From: Bradyrhizobium embrapense | Lineage (GTDB): Bacteria; Pseudomonadota; Alphaproteobacteria; Rhizobiales; Xanthobacteraceae | Direction of reading: 5' to 3' | Assembly (NCBI RefSeq): GCF_001189235.2 | Contig: NZ_LFIP02000002.1 | Location: forward strand, 248,411 to 312,410 | Length of the DNA: 64,000 nt | In this document: positions 44,733-54,271 of the stretch, in pieces | How positions within the stretch are numbered: the first letter of the stretch is position 1 | How the letters are laid out: every line of letters begins with the position of its first letter | Translations under genes and position numbers: made by a program | The notes under the pieces: generated by a model | What the model was told of the DNA's origin: nothing | Seen by the model: only the letters and a program-made list of their open reading frames with translations | Database searches by the model: none

Positions 44733-45659
44733 ATGGCCCCCCGCCTGTTTCTATCCTCCGGCGACCTCGTTGCCGACCGCCGCTACGAGTTCGCGCGCGA
44801 CCTGCAATTGAAGGGTGATCTGCCGGCCGCCGCCGAGTTGCTCGAACAGGCGATCGAGCTGGTGCCAAAATTCCCGTCGGCCTGGTACACGCTGGGCAAG
44901 CTGCGCCTCGAGCTCCGCCAGCGCGAGGCCGCGATCGCGGCCTTCCGCGCCGCGCGCGACGCCGATCCCGAAGACCGCCATGGCGCCGGTCTGCATCTGA
45001 TGCAGCTCGGCGTCGAGGCCGTCGGCGCGATGCCGCCGGGCTACGTGCAGACGCTGTTCGATCAATATGCGCCGCGCTTCGAGGCCGCGCTGGTCGGCGA
45101 TCTCGGCTATCGCGGTCCCGCGCTGCTGTTCAAGGCGGTGCTGTCGGTGCGTGCCTCCGCGAAAAAGCCGGCCTTCTTCAAGCGAGCGATCGATCTCGGC
45201 TGCGGCACCGGCCTTGCGGCCGCTGCATTCGCCAAGCACGTCGACCGTTTCATCGGCATCGACCTGTCGCCGCGCATGATCGACAAGGCGCGCGCCACCA
45301 GGCTCTATGCCGAGCTCGAGGTCGACGACATGCTGAAGGGCATTTCGGGCAAGCCGGACGCCAGCGCCGAATTGATCCTCGCGGCGGATGCGATGGTCTA
45401 TGTCGCCGATCTCGCGCCCGTGCTCACGGAAGCCGCGCGCGTGCTGGTGCGCGGCGGCGTGCTCGCCTTCACCACGGAAACCCATGACGGCGAGGGAGTC
45501 ATCCTCGGCGAAGGGCTGCGCTACGCGCACAGTGCAGCCTACGTGCGCGCCTCCGTCGCCACCGCCGGGCTGACGCTGGCGCTGCTCGATGATCTCTCGG
45601 CGCGCAATGAGGACAACATCCCGGCGCCGGGGCTCGTGGCTGTCGCTATTAAGCCGTGA
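44733..45659 (+). CDS. TPR-containing class I SAM-dependent methyltransferase
   Basis: A 308-residue protein. The N-terminal region (residues about 20-85) holds two TPR-like helix pairs (LKGDLPAAAELLEQAIELVPKF and REAAIAAFRAARDADP). The C-terminal methyltransferase has motif I AIDLGCGTGLAAAAFAKHVDRFIGIDLSPRMIDKAR, and later DLAPVLTEAARVLVRGGVLAFTTET. It would methylate a protein, lipid or small molecule; the TPRs suggest a protein partner. It is divergent from the DNA exonuclease and separates the two blocks of the ligase system. Confidence 0.88.
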   Translation: MAPRLFLSSGDLVADRRYEFARDLQLKGDLPAAAELLEQAIELVPKFPSAWYTLGKLRLELRQREAAIAAFRAARDADPEDRHGAGLHLMQLGVEAVGAMPPGYVQTLFDQYAPRFEAALVGDLGYRGPALLFKAVLSVRASAKKPAFFKRAIDLGCGTGLAAAAFAKHVDRFIGIDLSPRMIDKARATRLYAELEVDDMLKGISGKPDASAELILAADAMVYVADLAPVLTEAARVLVRGGVLAFTTETHDGEGVILGEGLRYAHSAAYVRASVATAGLTLALLDDLSARNEDNIPAPGLVAVAIKP

Positions 45660-45664
45660 TGCGT

Positions 45665-45811
45665 CTTCCCTTCTCCCCTTGTGGGAGAAGGTGGTGCGGA
45701 TGCAATCCGCGCCGGATGAGGGGTCTCTATCCGCGGAGACAGACCCCTCACCCGGCTTCGATGCTTCCGCATCGAAGCCACTCTCCCACAGGGGGAGAGG
45801 GGGCATGGTCA
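45665..45811. repeat. Composite dispersed repeat, type D (copy 1)
   Basis: Arms with CTTCTCCCCTTGTGGGAGAA at the left and CTCTCCCACAGGGGGAGAGG at the right enclose smaller inverted repeats (GACCCCTCACCCGGC and CTTCGATG/CATCGAAG). A related copy is at 47184-47327, so the two flank the substrate-binding protein gene. Confidence 0.78.
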
Positions 45812-45943
45812 TGCGCGTCGTTCCCAACTTGAGTCTACACGCTACGCATTTGCCGTGACGCGGCATTGCGCCGCAAAGCCGTGACTTCGCGCTTGCCCGG
45901 CGCAGGGCGGGATGCGAGAGCTTTCGCCTCAGGGAGAGAAACA

Positions 45944-47170
45944 ATGAAGAAACATACGCGGCGCGAGTTCGGCGCCACCGCATTGTCCGTGATCGCAGCG
46001 TCCGTGCTGCCCGCGCCGTTCGTCCGGGCCGCCGACAAGAAGTACGATCCGGGTGCCAGCGACACCGAGATCAAGCTCGGCCAGACCGTGCCGCATTCCG
46101 GCCCCGGCTCGCTCTATGGCGTGCTCGGCCGCGTCGGCGAAGCATACTTTCAGATGCTGAACGACAAGGGCGGCATCAACGGCCGCAAGGTGAAATTTCT
46201 CACCATGGACGACGCCTACAGCGCGCCGAAATGCGTCGAGGCGACGCGCCGCCTGGTCGAGCAGGAGGAGGTGCTGGCGCTCTATGGCTCGCTCGGCACC
46301 GCGCCGCAAACCGCCGTGCACAAATACCTCAACTCCAAGGGCGTGCCGCAGTTGTTGCTCAACACCGGCGCCTCGAAATGGAACGATCCGAAGACCTACA
46401 AATGGACCATGGCGGGCCTGCCGCTCTATCCGACCGAAGCCCGCATCCTCGCCAAGCACGTCGTCAGCGTGAAGCCGAACGCCAGGATCGGCATCCTCTA
46501 CCAGAACGACGATTTCGGCCGCGACTTCCTCGGCCCGTTCAAGAAGGTGCTGACTGACGCGGGCGGCAAGGCACAGGTGATCATGGAGCAGACCTACGAT
46601 CTCACCGATCCGACGGTCGATTCCCAGCTGATCAATCTGTCGAAGTCGGGCGCCGACGTGTTCTACAACATCACGACAGGCAAGGCGACGTCGCAGTCGA
46701 TCCGCAAGGTGGCCGAGCTCGGCTGGAAGCCGCTGCAGCTGCTATCGGCAGGATCGACCGGTCGCTCGATCCTGAGCGCCGCGGGACTCGAGAACGCCAA
46801 GGACATCGTCGCGATCCGCTACAACAAGGAAGTCGGCGTGCCGCGCTATGAAAAGGACGCGGACGTGGCCGCGTTCGAGGAGCTGCGCAAGAAGTATTTG
46901 CCGAATATCGACCCCGACAACACCATCGCCTTTGCCGGCTACGGCCAGGCGGCGACGATGGGCGAAATCCTGCGCCGCTGCGGCGACGACCTGACCCGCG
47001 CCAACGTGCTGAAGCACGCCACCACGCTGGCCGGCTTCCACTCGCCCTATTTCCTCGACGGCATCAATTACAGCTACACGCCCGACGACTACACCCCGAT
47101 GAAGACGCTCTATGTCTCGATCTTCAACGGCAAGGACTGGGATCTGGCCGGCGAGCCGATGACGGAGTAG
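45944..47170 (+). CDS. ABC transporter substrate-binding protein, branched-chain amino acid (LivJ) type
   Basis: A 408-residue periplasmic binding protein of the HAAT family. A Tat-like signal peptide (KKHTRREFGATALSVIAASVLPAPFVRA) is followed by IKLGQTVPHSGPGSLYGVLGRVGEAYFQMLNDKGGINGRKVKF, the standard opening of LivJ-like proteins. Three more lobes of the type I fold continue to residue 400. No permease or ATPase gene is adjacent. ATG at 45944 follows AGGGAGA. The gene lies alone between two copies of a type D repeat, within an otherwise clustered DNA-repair region. Confidence 0.9.
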   Translation: MKKHTRREFGATALSVIAASVLPAPFVRAADKKYDPGASDTEIKLGQTVPHSGPGSLYGVLGRVGEAYFQMLNDKGGINGRKVKFLTMDDAYSAPKCVEATRRLVEQEEVLALYGSLGTAPQTAVHKYLNSKGVPQLLLNTGASKWNDPKTYKWTMAGLPLYPTEARILAKHVVSVKPNARIGILYQNDDFGRDFLGPFKKVLTDAGGKAQVIMEQTYDLTDPTVDSQLINLSKSGADVFYNITTGKATSQSIRKVAELGWKPLQLLSAGSTGRSILSAAGLENAKDIVAIRYNKEVGVPRYEKDADVAAFEELRKKYLPNIDPDNTIAFAGYGQAATMGEILRRCGDDLTRANVLKHATTLAGFHSPYFLDGINYSYTPDDYTPMKTLYVSIFNGKDWDLAGEPMTE

Positions 47171-47183
47171 GGGAAGCTCTCTC

Positions 47184-47327
47184 TTCTCCCTCTCCCCGTT
47201 GTTACGGGGAGAGGGTTGGGGTAAGGGGCTCTCTCCGCGAGTGAGCCGCGTGGATGGACCTGTACCCCCTCACCCGGATCGCGTCTGGCGATGCGATCCG
47301 ACCTCTCCCCGCAGGCGGGGCGAGGTG
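47184..47327. repeat. Composite dispersed repeat, type D (copy 2)
   Basis: CTCCCTCTCCCCGTTGTTAC/GGGGAGAGGG and CCTCTCCCCGCAGGCGGGGCG form nested inverted repeats with the shared CCCCTCACCCGG core. It lies between the substrate-binding gene and the helicase gene. Confidence 0.78.
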
Positions 47328-47410
47328 ACTCGGCCCGCAGAGTCGCTGCCACCTGCTGCCATCCCCGCCCCGCCCTCGACGAAACCCGCTGAACCACCTA
47401 CCTCTTGGGC

Positions 47411-50026
47411 GTGTCGACGCTCGATCTCTTTTCCGTCCCGCCGTCGGAAACGGCCGATCTCCTGCCGCGCCGGTTTCGCGACTGGTTCGCTTCGCGCGGC
47501 TGGTCGCCGCGCGAGCACCAGCTCGCGCTGCTGGCCAAGGCCCGCGAGGAACGTTCCGCATTGCTGATTGCGCCGACAGGTGCAGGCAAGACCCTGGCCG
47601 GGTTCCTGCCGACGCTGGTGGAATTGGCGGGCGAACCGGGCGGTAGCAAACCGCTCCGGCAAGCGAGTGAGGCGGCTGTCGCAGTCGATCCGAGGCCAAA
47701 AGTCATCTCCACCGGCCGCTCGGTTCGCCGTTCCAGCGGGTTGCATACGCTCTACATCTCGCCGTTGAAGGCCCTCGCGGTCGACATTGCGCGCAACCTG
47801 GAGACGCCGGTTGCCGAGATGGGGCTGCCGATCAGGATCGAGACCCGTACCGGCGACACGCCGGTGTCGCGACGGCAGCGGCAGCGGCGCTATCCGCCGG
47901 ATATTCTGCTCACCACGCCGGAACAGCTGGCGCTGCTGCTGGCATCGGACGACGCGCCCTATCTGTTCTCGTCGCTGAAGCGCATCTTGCTGGACGAGCT
48001 GCATGCCCTCGTCACCTCCAAGCGGGGCGATCTGCTGTCGCTCGGGCTTGCGCGGCTCTGGACCGTCGCGCCGCAGGCGCGCGCCATCGGGCTCTCGGCA
48101 ACGGTCGCCGAACCCGGGCAGCTCGCGCGTTTCCTGGTGCCGCAGCCGGGCGGCGCGAGCGCGTCCGCCGACGTCGTCACGGCCGGTGGCGCGGCGCCGC
48201 CGGTGGTTGAGATGCTCGATACGCGGGAACGGCTGCCGTGGGCCGGCCACAGCGCGCGCCACGCGCTGCCCGAGGTCTATGAGCTAATCAAGCGCAACAA
48301 GACCACGCTGGTGTTCGTCAACACCCGCAGCCAGGCCGAGATGCTGTTCCAGGATCTCTGGCGCATGAACGACGACGGGCTCGCGATCGCGCTGCATCAC
48401 GGCTCGCTCGACGTCGCGCAGCGCCGCAAGGTCGAGGATGCGATGGCCGCCGGCCGACTGCGCGGCGTGGTCTGCACCTCCTCGCTGGATCTCGGCGTCG
48501 ACTGGGGCGATGTCGACCTCGTCATCAACATCGGCGCGCCCAAAGGCTCGTCGCGACTGATGCAGCGGATCGGCCGCGCCAACCACCGCTTCGACGAGGC
48601 CTCGCGCGCCGTGCTGGTGCCGGCCAACCGCTTCGAGGTGCTGGAATGCCGTGTCGCAATCGACGCCATCGCCGAGAATGCGCAGGACACGCCGCCGCTG
48701 CGCTCGGGCGCGCTCGACGTGCTGGCCCAGCACGTGCTCGGCTGCGCCTGCGGCAAGCCGTTCCTGTCCGACGAGCTCTACGATGAGGTGAGGACCGCGG
48801 CGCCCTATGCGGCACTGGCGCGGACCGATTTCGACGATGTCGTCGACTTCGTCGCGACCGGCGGCTACGCGCTGAAGACCTATGAGCGTTTTGCGCGGAT
48901 CAAGCAGGACAAGCAGGGCCGTTGGCGCGTCAGCAATCCCAAGGTGCGGCAGAGCTACCGCCTCAACGTCGGCACCATCGTGGAAGACACCATGCTGAAG
49001 GTGCGGCTGGTGCGCTCACGCGCCGGTGGTCGCGGCTCGACCGGCGCGATCGCCCGCGGCGGCCGGATGCTCGGCGAGATCGAGGAGGCTTTCATCGAGG
49101 GCCTGGTGCCCGGCGACACTTTTGTCTTTGGCGGCGAGGTGGTGCGCTACGAGGCCTTGGTCGAGGACCAGGTCTATGTCTCCCGCGCCAATGACAAGGA
49201 TGCAAAAGTGCCGTCCTATATGGGCGGCAAGTTCCCGCTGTCGACCTATCTCGCCGAACGCGTGCGGAAACTGCTCGACAACAGCCGGGCCTGGAACGGA
49301 TTGCCGGACCAGGTGCACGACTGGCTGTCGCTGCAGCGAAAATTCTCGCGGGTACCTGCGGTGCGCGAGCTCTTGGTGGAAACCTTTCCGCGCGGCGGCA
49401 GTCACTATCTGGTCTGCTATCCCTTCGAGGGCCGGCTTGCGCATCAGACGCTCGGCATGCTGCTGACGCGCCGGCTGGAGCGTGCCCGCGCCCGTCCGCT
49501 CGGCTTCGTCGCCAATGAATATGCGCTCGCGGTCTGGGGCGTCGGCGATCTCTCCTTCATGATCCGGCACGGCAAGCTCGATCTCAACGCGTTGTTCGAC
49601 CCCGACATGCTCGGCGACGATCTCGAAGCATGGCTTGCGGAATCCGCGCTGATGAAGCGCACCTTCCGCAACTGCGCCATCATCTCCGGGCTGATCGCGC
49701 GCCGCTTCACCGACGAGGAGAAGTCGCGCCGGCAGGTGCTGTTCTCGACCGATCTGATCTACGACGTGCTGCGCAAGCACCAGGCCGACCACGTGCTGCT
49801 GCGCGCCGCGCGCGGCGATGCCGCCACGGGATTGCTTGATCTCCGCCGTCTCAGCGACATGCTTTCGCGCATCCACGGCCGAATCACCCACAAGGATCTC
49901 GACCACGTTTCTCCGCTTGCCGTCCCCGCGCTGCTGGAAATCGGCCGCGAGTCAGTTTATGGCGAAGCATCCGACGAGCTTCTGGCCGAAGCGGCCGAGG
50001 AACTCGTGCGGGAGGCGACGACGTAA
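47411..50026 (+). CDS. Ligase-associated DNA damage response DEXH-box helicase
   Basis: An approximately 871-residue superfamily 2 (Lhr-core type) helicase. Walker A is APTGAGKT (residues near 55), motif II is LLDELHAL (DELH), motif III LSATVAEP, and motif VI is MQRIGRANHR. The C-terminal Lhr winged-helix region covers residues about 430-870. It unwinds DNA at damage sites in the same pathway as the ATP-dependent ligase. The start codon is uncertain: GTG at 47411 and TTG at 47405 are both in frame and neither has a clear ribosome site. PdeM follows 24 bp downstream. Confidence 0.93.
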   Translation: MSTLDLFSVPPSETADLLPRRFRDWFASRGWSPREHQLALLAKAREERSALLIAPTGAGKTLAGFLPTLVELAGEPGGSKPLRQASEAAVAVDPRPKVISTGRSVRRSSGLHTLYISPLKALAVDIARNLETPVAEMGLPIRIETRTGDTPVSRRQRQRRYPPDILLTTPEQLALLLASDDAPYLFSSLKRILLDELHALVTSKRGDLLSLGLARLWTVAPQARAIGLSATVAEPGQLARFLVPQPGGASASADVVTAGGAAPPVVEMLDTRERLPWAGHSARHALPEVYELIKRNKTTLVFVNTRSQAEMLFQDLWRMNDDGLAIALHHGSLDVAQRRKVEDAMAAGRLRGVVCTSSLDLGVDWGDVDLVINIGAPKGSSRLMQRIGRANHRFDEASRAVLVPANRFEVLECRVAIDAIAENAQDTPPLRSGALDVLAQHVLGCACGKPFLSDELYDEVRTAAPYAALARTDFDDVVDFVATGGYALKTYERFARIKQDKQGRWRVSNPKVRQSYRLNVGTIVEDTMLKVRLVRSRAGGRGSTGAIARGGRMLGEIEEAFIEGLVPGDTFVFGGEVVRYEALVEDQVYVSRANDKDAKVPSYMGGKFPLSTYLAERVRKLLDNSRAWNGLPDQVHDWLSLQRKFSRVPAVRELLVETFPRGGSHYLVCYPFEGRLAHQTLGMLLTRRLERARARPLGFVANEYALAVWGVGDLSFMIRHGKLDLNALFDPDMLGDDLEAWLAESALMKRTFRNCAIISGLIARRFTDEEKSRRQVLFSTDLIYDVLRKHQADHVLLRAARGDAATGLLDLRRLSDMLSRIHGRITHKDLDHVSPLAVPALLEIGRESVYGEASDELLAEAAEELVREATT

Positions 50027-50050
50027 TACTGGCTGTGTGGGGAACTGGAC

Positions 50051-50761
50051 GTGACGGCAGGCGCGCTAGCTTTGCGAGACGGTGACGACATGCGCGTTGC
50101 GAGGGTCACGGTGGCGGACGTCGGCTTCGTGGCGGATTTCTCCGGCGCGCTGTTCTGGGAAGAGCAGAGCCTGCTCGTGGTGTCCGACCTGCATCTCGAA
50201 AAGGGCTCGAGCTTCGCTGCCCGCGGCGTGCTGCTGCCGCCCTACGACACGGTGGCGACGTTGAGCCGGCTCGCAGCTGTGATCGCGCGGCACGATCCGC
50301 GGCAGGTGATCGCGCTCGGCGACAGCTTTCACGATCGCGACGCGCATGCGCGCCTGTCGGAGCCGGATCGCGAGGCGCTGGCGGCGCTGCAGACGCGGCG
50401 CAACTGGATCTGGATCGCGGGCAACCACGATCCGGCGCTGCCGCCCAATCTCGGCGGCGTCGTCGCGACCGAGGTCGCGATCGGTCCGATCGTGTTCCGC
50501 CATGAGCCGACCGGCGCTGCCGGCGAGATCGCCGGTCACCTTCACCCCAAGGCACGGGTGCCGACCCGCGGCCGCTCCATCGAGCGGCGTTGTTTCGCCT
50601 CCGACGGCGAGCGCGCGGTGATGCCGGCGTTCGGCGCCTACACAGGGGGCCTCAGCATCCGCGACGCGGCGTTTGCGCGGATCTTCGGATCGCCCGGCTT
50701 CATGGCGCATGTGCTCGGAGACCATCGCGTCCACGCCTTCGCGGCGTCGCGGTGTTATTGA
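50051..50761 (+). CDS. pdeM: Ligase-associated DNA damage response endonuclease PdeM
   Basis: A 236-residue calcineurin-like metallophosphoesterase. Metal motifs in order: DLHLEKG, GDSFHDRD, GNHDP and GHLHPKAR. This order matches PdeM, the fourth member of the ligase-helicase-exonuclease set, which nicks or trims DNA during damage tolerance. It starts with GTG at 50051, 24 bp after the helicase stop. It closes the second block of the set. Confidence 0.93.
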   Translation: MTAGALALRDGDDMRVARVTVADVGFVADFSGALFWEEQSLLVVSDLHLEKGSSFAARGVLLPPYDTVATLSRLAAVIARHDPRQVIALGDSFHDRDAHARLSEPDREALAALQTRRNWIWIAGNHDPALPPNLGGVVATEVAIGPIVFRHEPTGAAGEIAGHLHPKARVPTRGRSIERRCFASDGERAVMPAFGAYTGGLSIRDAAFARIFGSPGFMAHVLGDHRVHAFAASRCY

Positions 50762-50770
50762 GCTCTCTCC

Positions 50771-50872
50771 GTCATTCCGGGGCGTGCGCAGCACGAACCC
50801 GGAATCCATTCATCAATCAATGATGCGGCTCGATGGATTCCGGGTTCTCGCTTCGCGAGCCCCGGAATGACG
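50771..50872. repeat. Dispersed palindromic repeat, type B (copy 2)
   Basis: GTCATTCCGGGGCG...GGAATCCAT and ATGGATTCCGGG...CCCCGGAATGACGG form a long hairpin between the convergent pdeM and LysR genes. It is the same family as 20169-20270. Confidence 0.87.
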
Positions 50873-50883
50873 GATCGGTGAGT

Positions 50884-51747
50884 TCACGCCGCCTTCGCCT
50901 GCACGCTCTCGCAATATTCCGCCAGCCGATCCGCAAGCCGCAGCGTTGCGGGGCTGGCTTCGGGGGCAGCGACGAGGGCGACTTCAGTGCGCTCGATCGG
51001 GGCAAAGCCGTCCTTGGCCGTCAGCACGCGATGCTCGGCCTGGATCGACATCTCGGACAGGATGCTCAAGCCCAGGCCCGCGGCGACCGCGGCCTGGATG
51101 CCGGCGAGGCTGGAGGAGGTGTAGGCCATGTGCCAGTTGCGGCCCGCGCGCTCCAGAGCATGAATGGCGAAGGCGCGGTAGAGGCAGCCCGAGCCGAAGC
51201 CGATCAGCGGCACCGAGCCGGTCGCGGTGTCGCGTGGATGGCTCTTGCTGGTGACCCAATGCACGCGTTCCGGCCACACCGCGATGCCGCCTTTCTCGCT
51301 GGCAGAGCGCTTGATCAGCGCGAGATCGAGATCGCCGCGCTCGAGATCGCGGTACAGGGACAGGCTCTGGCCGGAGCGCACATCGAGCCGCAGATTCGGA
51401 TGGCTGCGCGAGAAGGTCGCCAGCAACCTCGTCAGCCGGTAGGCGGCAAAATCCTCGGTGATGCCGATCCGGATCGCGCCTGCGCTGCCGGGGCGCGAGA
51501 GCACGTCGCGGGCTTCTTCGGCGAGCGACAGCAGCCGCCGCGCATAGGTCAAAAGCCGCTCGCCCGCCTCCGTCGGGGTGACGTCCTTGCCGCTGCGGAT
51601 CAGCAGCGGCTGGCCGACATCCTCCTCCAGGCGCTTGATCTGCTGGCTTACCGTCGATTGCGTGCGGTGGACGCGCTCTCCGGCGCGGGTGAAGCCGCCG
51701 GCATCGACAACCGAGACGAAACTGCGCAAGAGCTCCAGGTCGAGCAT
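50884..51747 (-). CDS. LysR family transcriptional regulator
   Basis: A 287-residue LysR-type protein. The N-terminal HTH is LELLRSFVSVVDAGGFTRAGERVHRTQSTVSQQIKRLEEDVGQPLL. The effector domain follows (IRIGITEDFAAYRLTRLL). ATG at 51747 begins MLDLELL as expected; the upstream ATGs would add only a short tail. It is divergent from an EamA-type exporter, and the 109-bp gap is the likely site of control. Its inducer is probably the exported metabolite, by analogy with other LysR-exporter pairs. Confidence 0.9.
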   Translation of the reverse strand: MLDLELLRSFVSVVDAGGFTRAGERVHRTQSTVSQQIKRLEEDVGQPLLIRSGKDVTPTEAGERLLTYARRLLSLAEEARDVLSRPGSAGAIRIGITEDFAAYRLTRLLATFSRSHPNLRLDVRSGQSLSLYRDLERGDLDLALIKRSASEKGGIAVWPERVHWVTSKSHPRDTATGSVPLIGFGSGCLYRAFAIHALERAGRNWHMAYTSSSLAGIQAAVAAGLGLSILSEMSIQAEHRVLTAKDGFAPIERTEVALVAAPEASPATLRLADRLAEYCESVQAKAA

Positions 51748-51856
51748 CGCAGCCTCCATTCGTAAATCCACTGCAATCCAGTCTATCATTTAATTTCCAA
51801 ATATCAAGGCGCGAGCCTAGATCGGGGCGAGGCGAAAATCGCCAGGAGCAATGCCC

Positions 51857-52780
51857 ATGTCCGCCGCAACCTCGATGTCCGTCCCCCGTACCCGCTTCAA
51901 CACCCTGCCGCTGCTGATCGCCTTGTTCTGCCTGCTCTGGAGCTATGCCTTCGTCGCCGGCAAGATCGGCGTCACCGATTGCCCGCCGCTGATCCTGCTC
52001 GCCACGCGATTCTCGCTCGCAGGCGTCCTGATCCTCGGCATCTCCTGGCTGCGCAGTGACAAATGGGACCTCAGCTGGCGCGATGCGGCAGTGTTCGCCG
52101 TGATTGGCGTCGCCAACAACGCGCTCTATCTCGGGCTCGGCTATACCGGCCTGAAGACGGTGTCGGCCGGCCTCGGCGCGCTGATCGTCTCGGCCAATCC
52201 GGTCTTCACCGCCATGCTGGCGGCGTTGTTCCTCGGCGAGACCATGACGTTGCGCAAGGTGATTGGTCTCGTGCTCGGCATCGCCGGTGTCGCCTTCATC
52301 GTCTGGCATCGCCTCAAGATCGGCACCGACAGCCCGCACGGCATACTCTTCACATTGGCCTCGCTCGCCTCGATCATTGCCGGCACCATCCTGTTCAAGC
52401 TGCTGGCGCCGAAGGGCAGCCTGTGGATCGGCAACGGCATCCAGAACATCGCCGGCGGCCTTGCGGTGATGCCGTTCGCCTTCACGCTCTCCAGCGCCAG
52501 TGACATTGTGCCGAGCATGCGGCTCGCCGGCGCCTTTGCCTTCCTCGTGCTCGGCGGTTCGATCCTCGCTTATCTGCTCTGGTTTCATCTCCTGAAAGTG
52601 TGTGGCGCGACCGCCGCGAGCGCCTATCACTTCCTGATGCCCCCGCTCGGCATGCTGTTCGCCTACCTCGTGCTCGGCGAGCATGTCGAATTTCGCGATC
52701 TGCTCGGGATCGTTCCCGTCGCGCTCGGCATTTACCTGGTGACTCGCCCGGCAGCGCCAGCTACGGCGAGAGCAGCATGA
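51857..52780 (+). CDS. DMT superfamily EamA-type exporter
   Basis: A 307-residue inner-membrane protein with ten predicted helices in two EamA repeats (residues about 20-145 and 165-295). Landmarks are LLWSYAFVAGKIGV and GALIVSANPVFTAMLAALFLGETMTLRKVIGLVLGIAGV in repeat 1, and FLMPPLGMLFAYLVLGEHVEFRDLLG in repeat 2. Such proteins export amino acids or other metabolites. AGGAG lies 8 nt before ATG at 51857. It is divergent from a LysR regulator. Confidence 0.92.
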   Translation: MSAATSMSVPRTRFNTLPLLIALFCLLWSYAFVAGKIGVTDCPPLILLATRFSLAGVLILGISWLRSDKWDLSWRDAAVFAVIGVANNALYLGLGYTGLKTVSAGLGALIVSANPVFTAMLAALFLGETMTLRKVIGLVLGIAGVAFIVWHRLKIGTDSPHGILFTLASLASIIAGTILFKLLAPKGSLWIGNGIQNIAGGLAVMPFAFTLSSASDIVPSMRLAGAFAFLVLGGSILAYLLWFHLLKVCGATAASAYHFLMPPLGMLFAYLVLGEHVEFRDLLGIVPVALGIYLVTRPAAPATARAA

Positions 52781-52916
52781 GCATGCATCGCTGACGGCAG
52801 CCATGTGGCCGCCGTCAGCGAACTGCCGCCCGCGTCGCGACCGTGAGCGCGCCGCGGGTTTCATTTTAGGAACCCTGCCAGCGTCCTCGCCGTTGTAGCG
52901 ACGGTCGGATCAGGAC

Positions 52917-54251
52917 ATGACACGGCAGAGGAAAATCTCGCGAGAGCAGGACAATTCCCGCAGCGCGTCGACCGGCAAGCCGCGGCGCGAGCCGTTCAGC
53001 TTCAAGCGCGTTGCGAAGTCGCTCGGCCCCGGCCTGATCACCGGCGCCTCCGACGACGATCCGTCGGGTATCGGCACCTACAGCCAGGCCGGCGCGCAAC
53101 TCGGCTACGGTATCGGCTGGACCATGCTGCTGACCTTCCCGCTGATGACCGCGATCCAGGAGATCTCCGCGCGGGTTGGACGCGTCACCGGCCATGGTAT
53201 CGCGGGCAACGTCTGCAAGCACTATCCGGGCTGGCTGCTGATCATCGTGGTGACGCTGCTGTTCATCGCCAACACCGTCAACATCGCCGCCGACCTGTCG
53301 GCCATGGCGGACGCGACCAAGCTCCTGATCGGCGGTCCGGCCATCCTCTACGTCGTGCTGTTCGGGGTGACCTCGGTCGCCGCTCAGATCTTCATGAACT
53401 ATCACCGCTATGTCGCCGTTCTGAAATGGCTGACACTCAGCCTGTTCGCCTATGTCGCGGCACTCGGCTTTGCCAAAGTGTCATGGACAGAGGCGCTGGC
53501 CGGCGTGTTCGTTCCGCGCCTGACCTGGAGCTCCGATTATTTCACCACCATCGTGGCGATCTTCGGCACGACCATCTCGCCCTATCTGTTCTTCTGGCAG
53601 GCCTCGCAGGAGGCGGAGGAGCAGCGGGTCGACGCCACCAAGCATCCGTTGATCAACAAGCATGACGGCGCGCGGAAGGAGTTTTCCCGCATCCGTGCCG
53701 ACACCATCACCGGCATGGCGTTTTCCAACGTGATCGCGCTATCGATCATCGTCACCGCTGCCGCGACGCTGCATACCGCCGGCAAGACCGATATCCAGAC
53801 CTCGGCGCAGGCCGCCGAAGCGTTGCGCCCGATTGCCGGGCCCTTTGCCGAGGTGATCTTCGCGCTCGGCATCGTCGGCACCGGCCTGTTGGCGATCCCG
53901 GTGCTTGCGGGAGCGACCGCCTACGCGGTCGGCGAGGGCCGGCGATGGCCGGTCGGGCTGGCGCGTAAGCCGAAGGAGGCGGTTGCATTCTATTCGGTGC
54001 TGGGACTGTCGGGTGGCATCGGCATCGCACTGAATTTCACCCCAATCGATCCGATCTCGGCGCTGTACTGGAGCGCGGTGGTCAACGGCGTGCTCGCCGT
54101 GCCCGTGATGGTGCTGCTGATGGTCATGGCGCGTCACAGGGAGGTGATGGGCCGTTTCGTGATCGGCGGGTGGCTCTACTCGCTCGGCTGGCTCTCGACC
54201 GGCGCGATGGCGCTCAGCGTGATCGCGATGGCGGTCGGGATGCTTGTCTGA
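52917..54251 (+). CDS. Nramp family metal transporter, non-canonical metal site
   Basis: A 444-residue transporter with 11 predicted helices of the SLC11/Nramp LeuT-fold family. TM1 reads GASDDDPSGIGTYSQ, where the DPGN of classic Nramp is DPSG. TM6 reads TTISPYLFFWQASQ, where the M-P-H metal site is S-P-Y. Loss of the Met and His fits a broader, perhaps Mg-or-Mn type Nramp-related carrier rather than an Fe/Mn MntH. The N-terminus is longer and basic (residues 1-30). The gene stands alone and ends 20 bp before the convergent Lrp gene. Confidence 0.9.
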   Translation: MTRQRKISREQDNSRSASTGKPRREPFSFKRVAKSLGPGLITGASDDDPSGIGTYSQAGAQLGYGIGWTMLLTFPLMTAIQEISARVGRVTGHGIAGNVCKHYPGWLLIIVVTLLFIANTVNIAADLSAMADATKLLIGGPAILYVVLFGVTSVAAQIFMNYHRYVAVLKWLTLSLFAYVAALGFAKVSWTEALAGVFVPRLTWSSDYFTTIVAIFGTTISPYLFFWQASQEAEEQRVDATKHPLINKHDGARKEFSRIRADTITGMAFSNVIALSIIVTAAATLHTAGKTDIQTSAQAAEALRPIAGPFAEVIFALGIVGTGLLAIPVLAGATAYAVGEGRRWPVGLARKPKEAVAFYSVLGLSGGIGIALNFTPIDPISALYWSAVVNGVLAVPVMVLLMVMARHREVMGRFVIGGWLYSLGWLSTGAMALSVIAMAVGMLV

Positions 54252-54271
54252 TCCTCGTTTGACCCTTGCGA

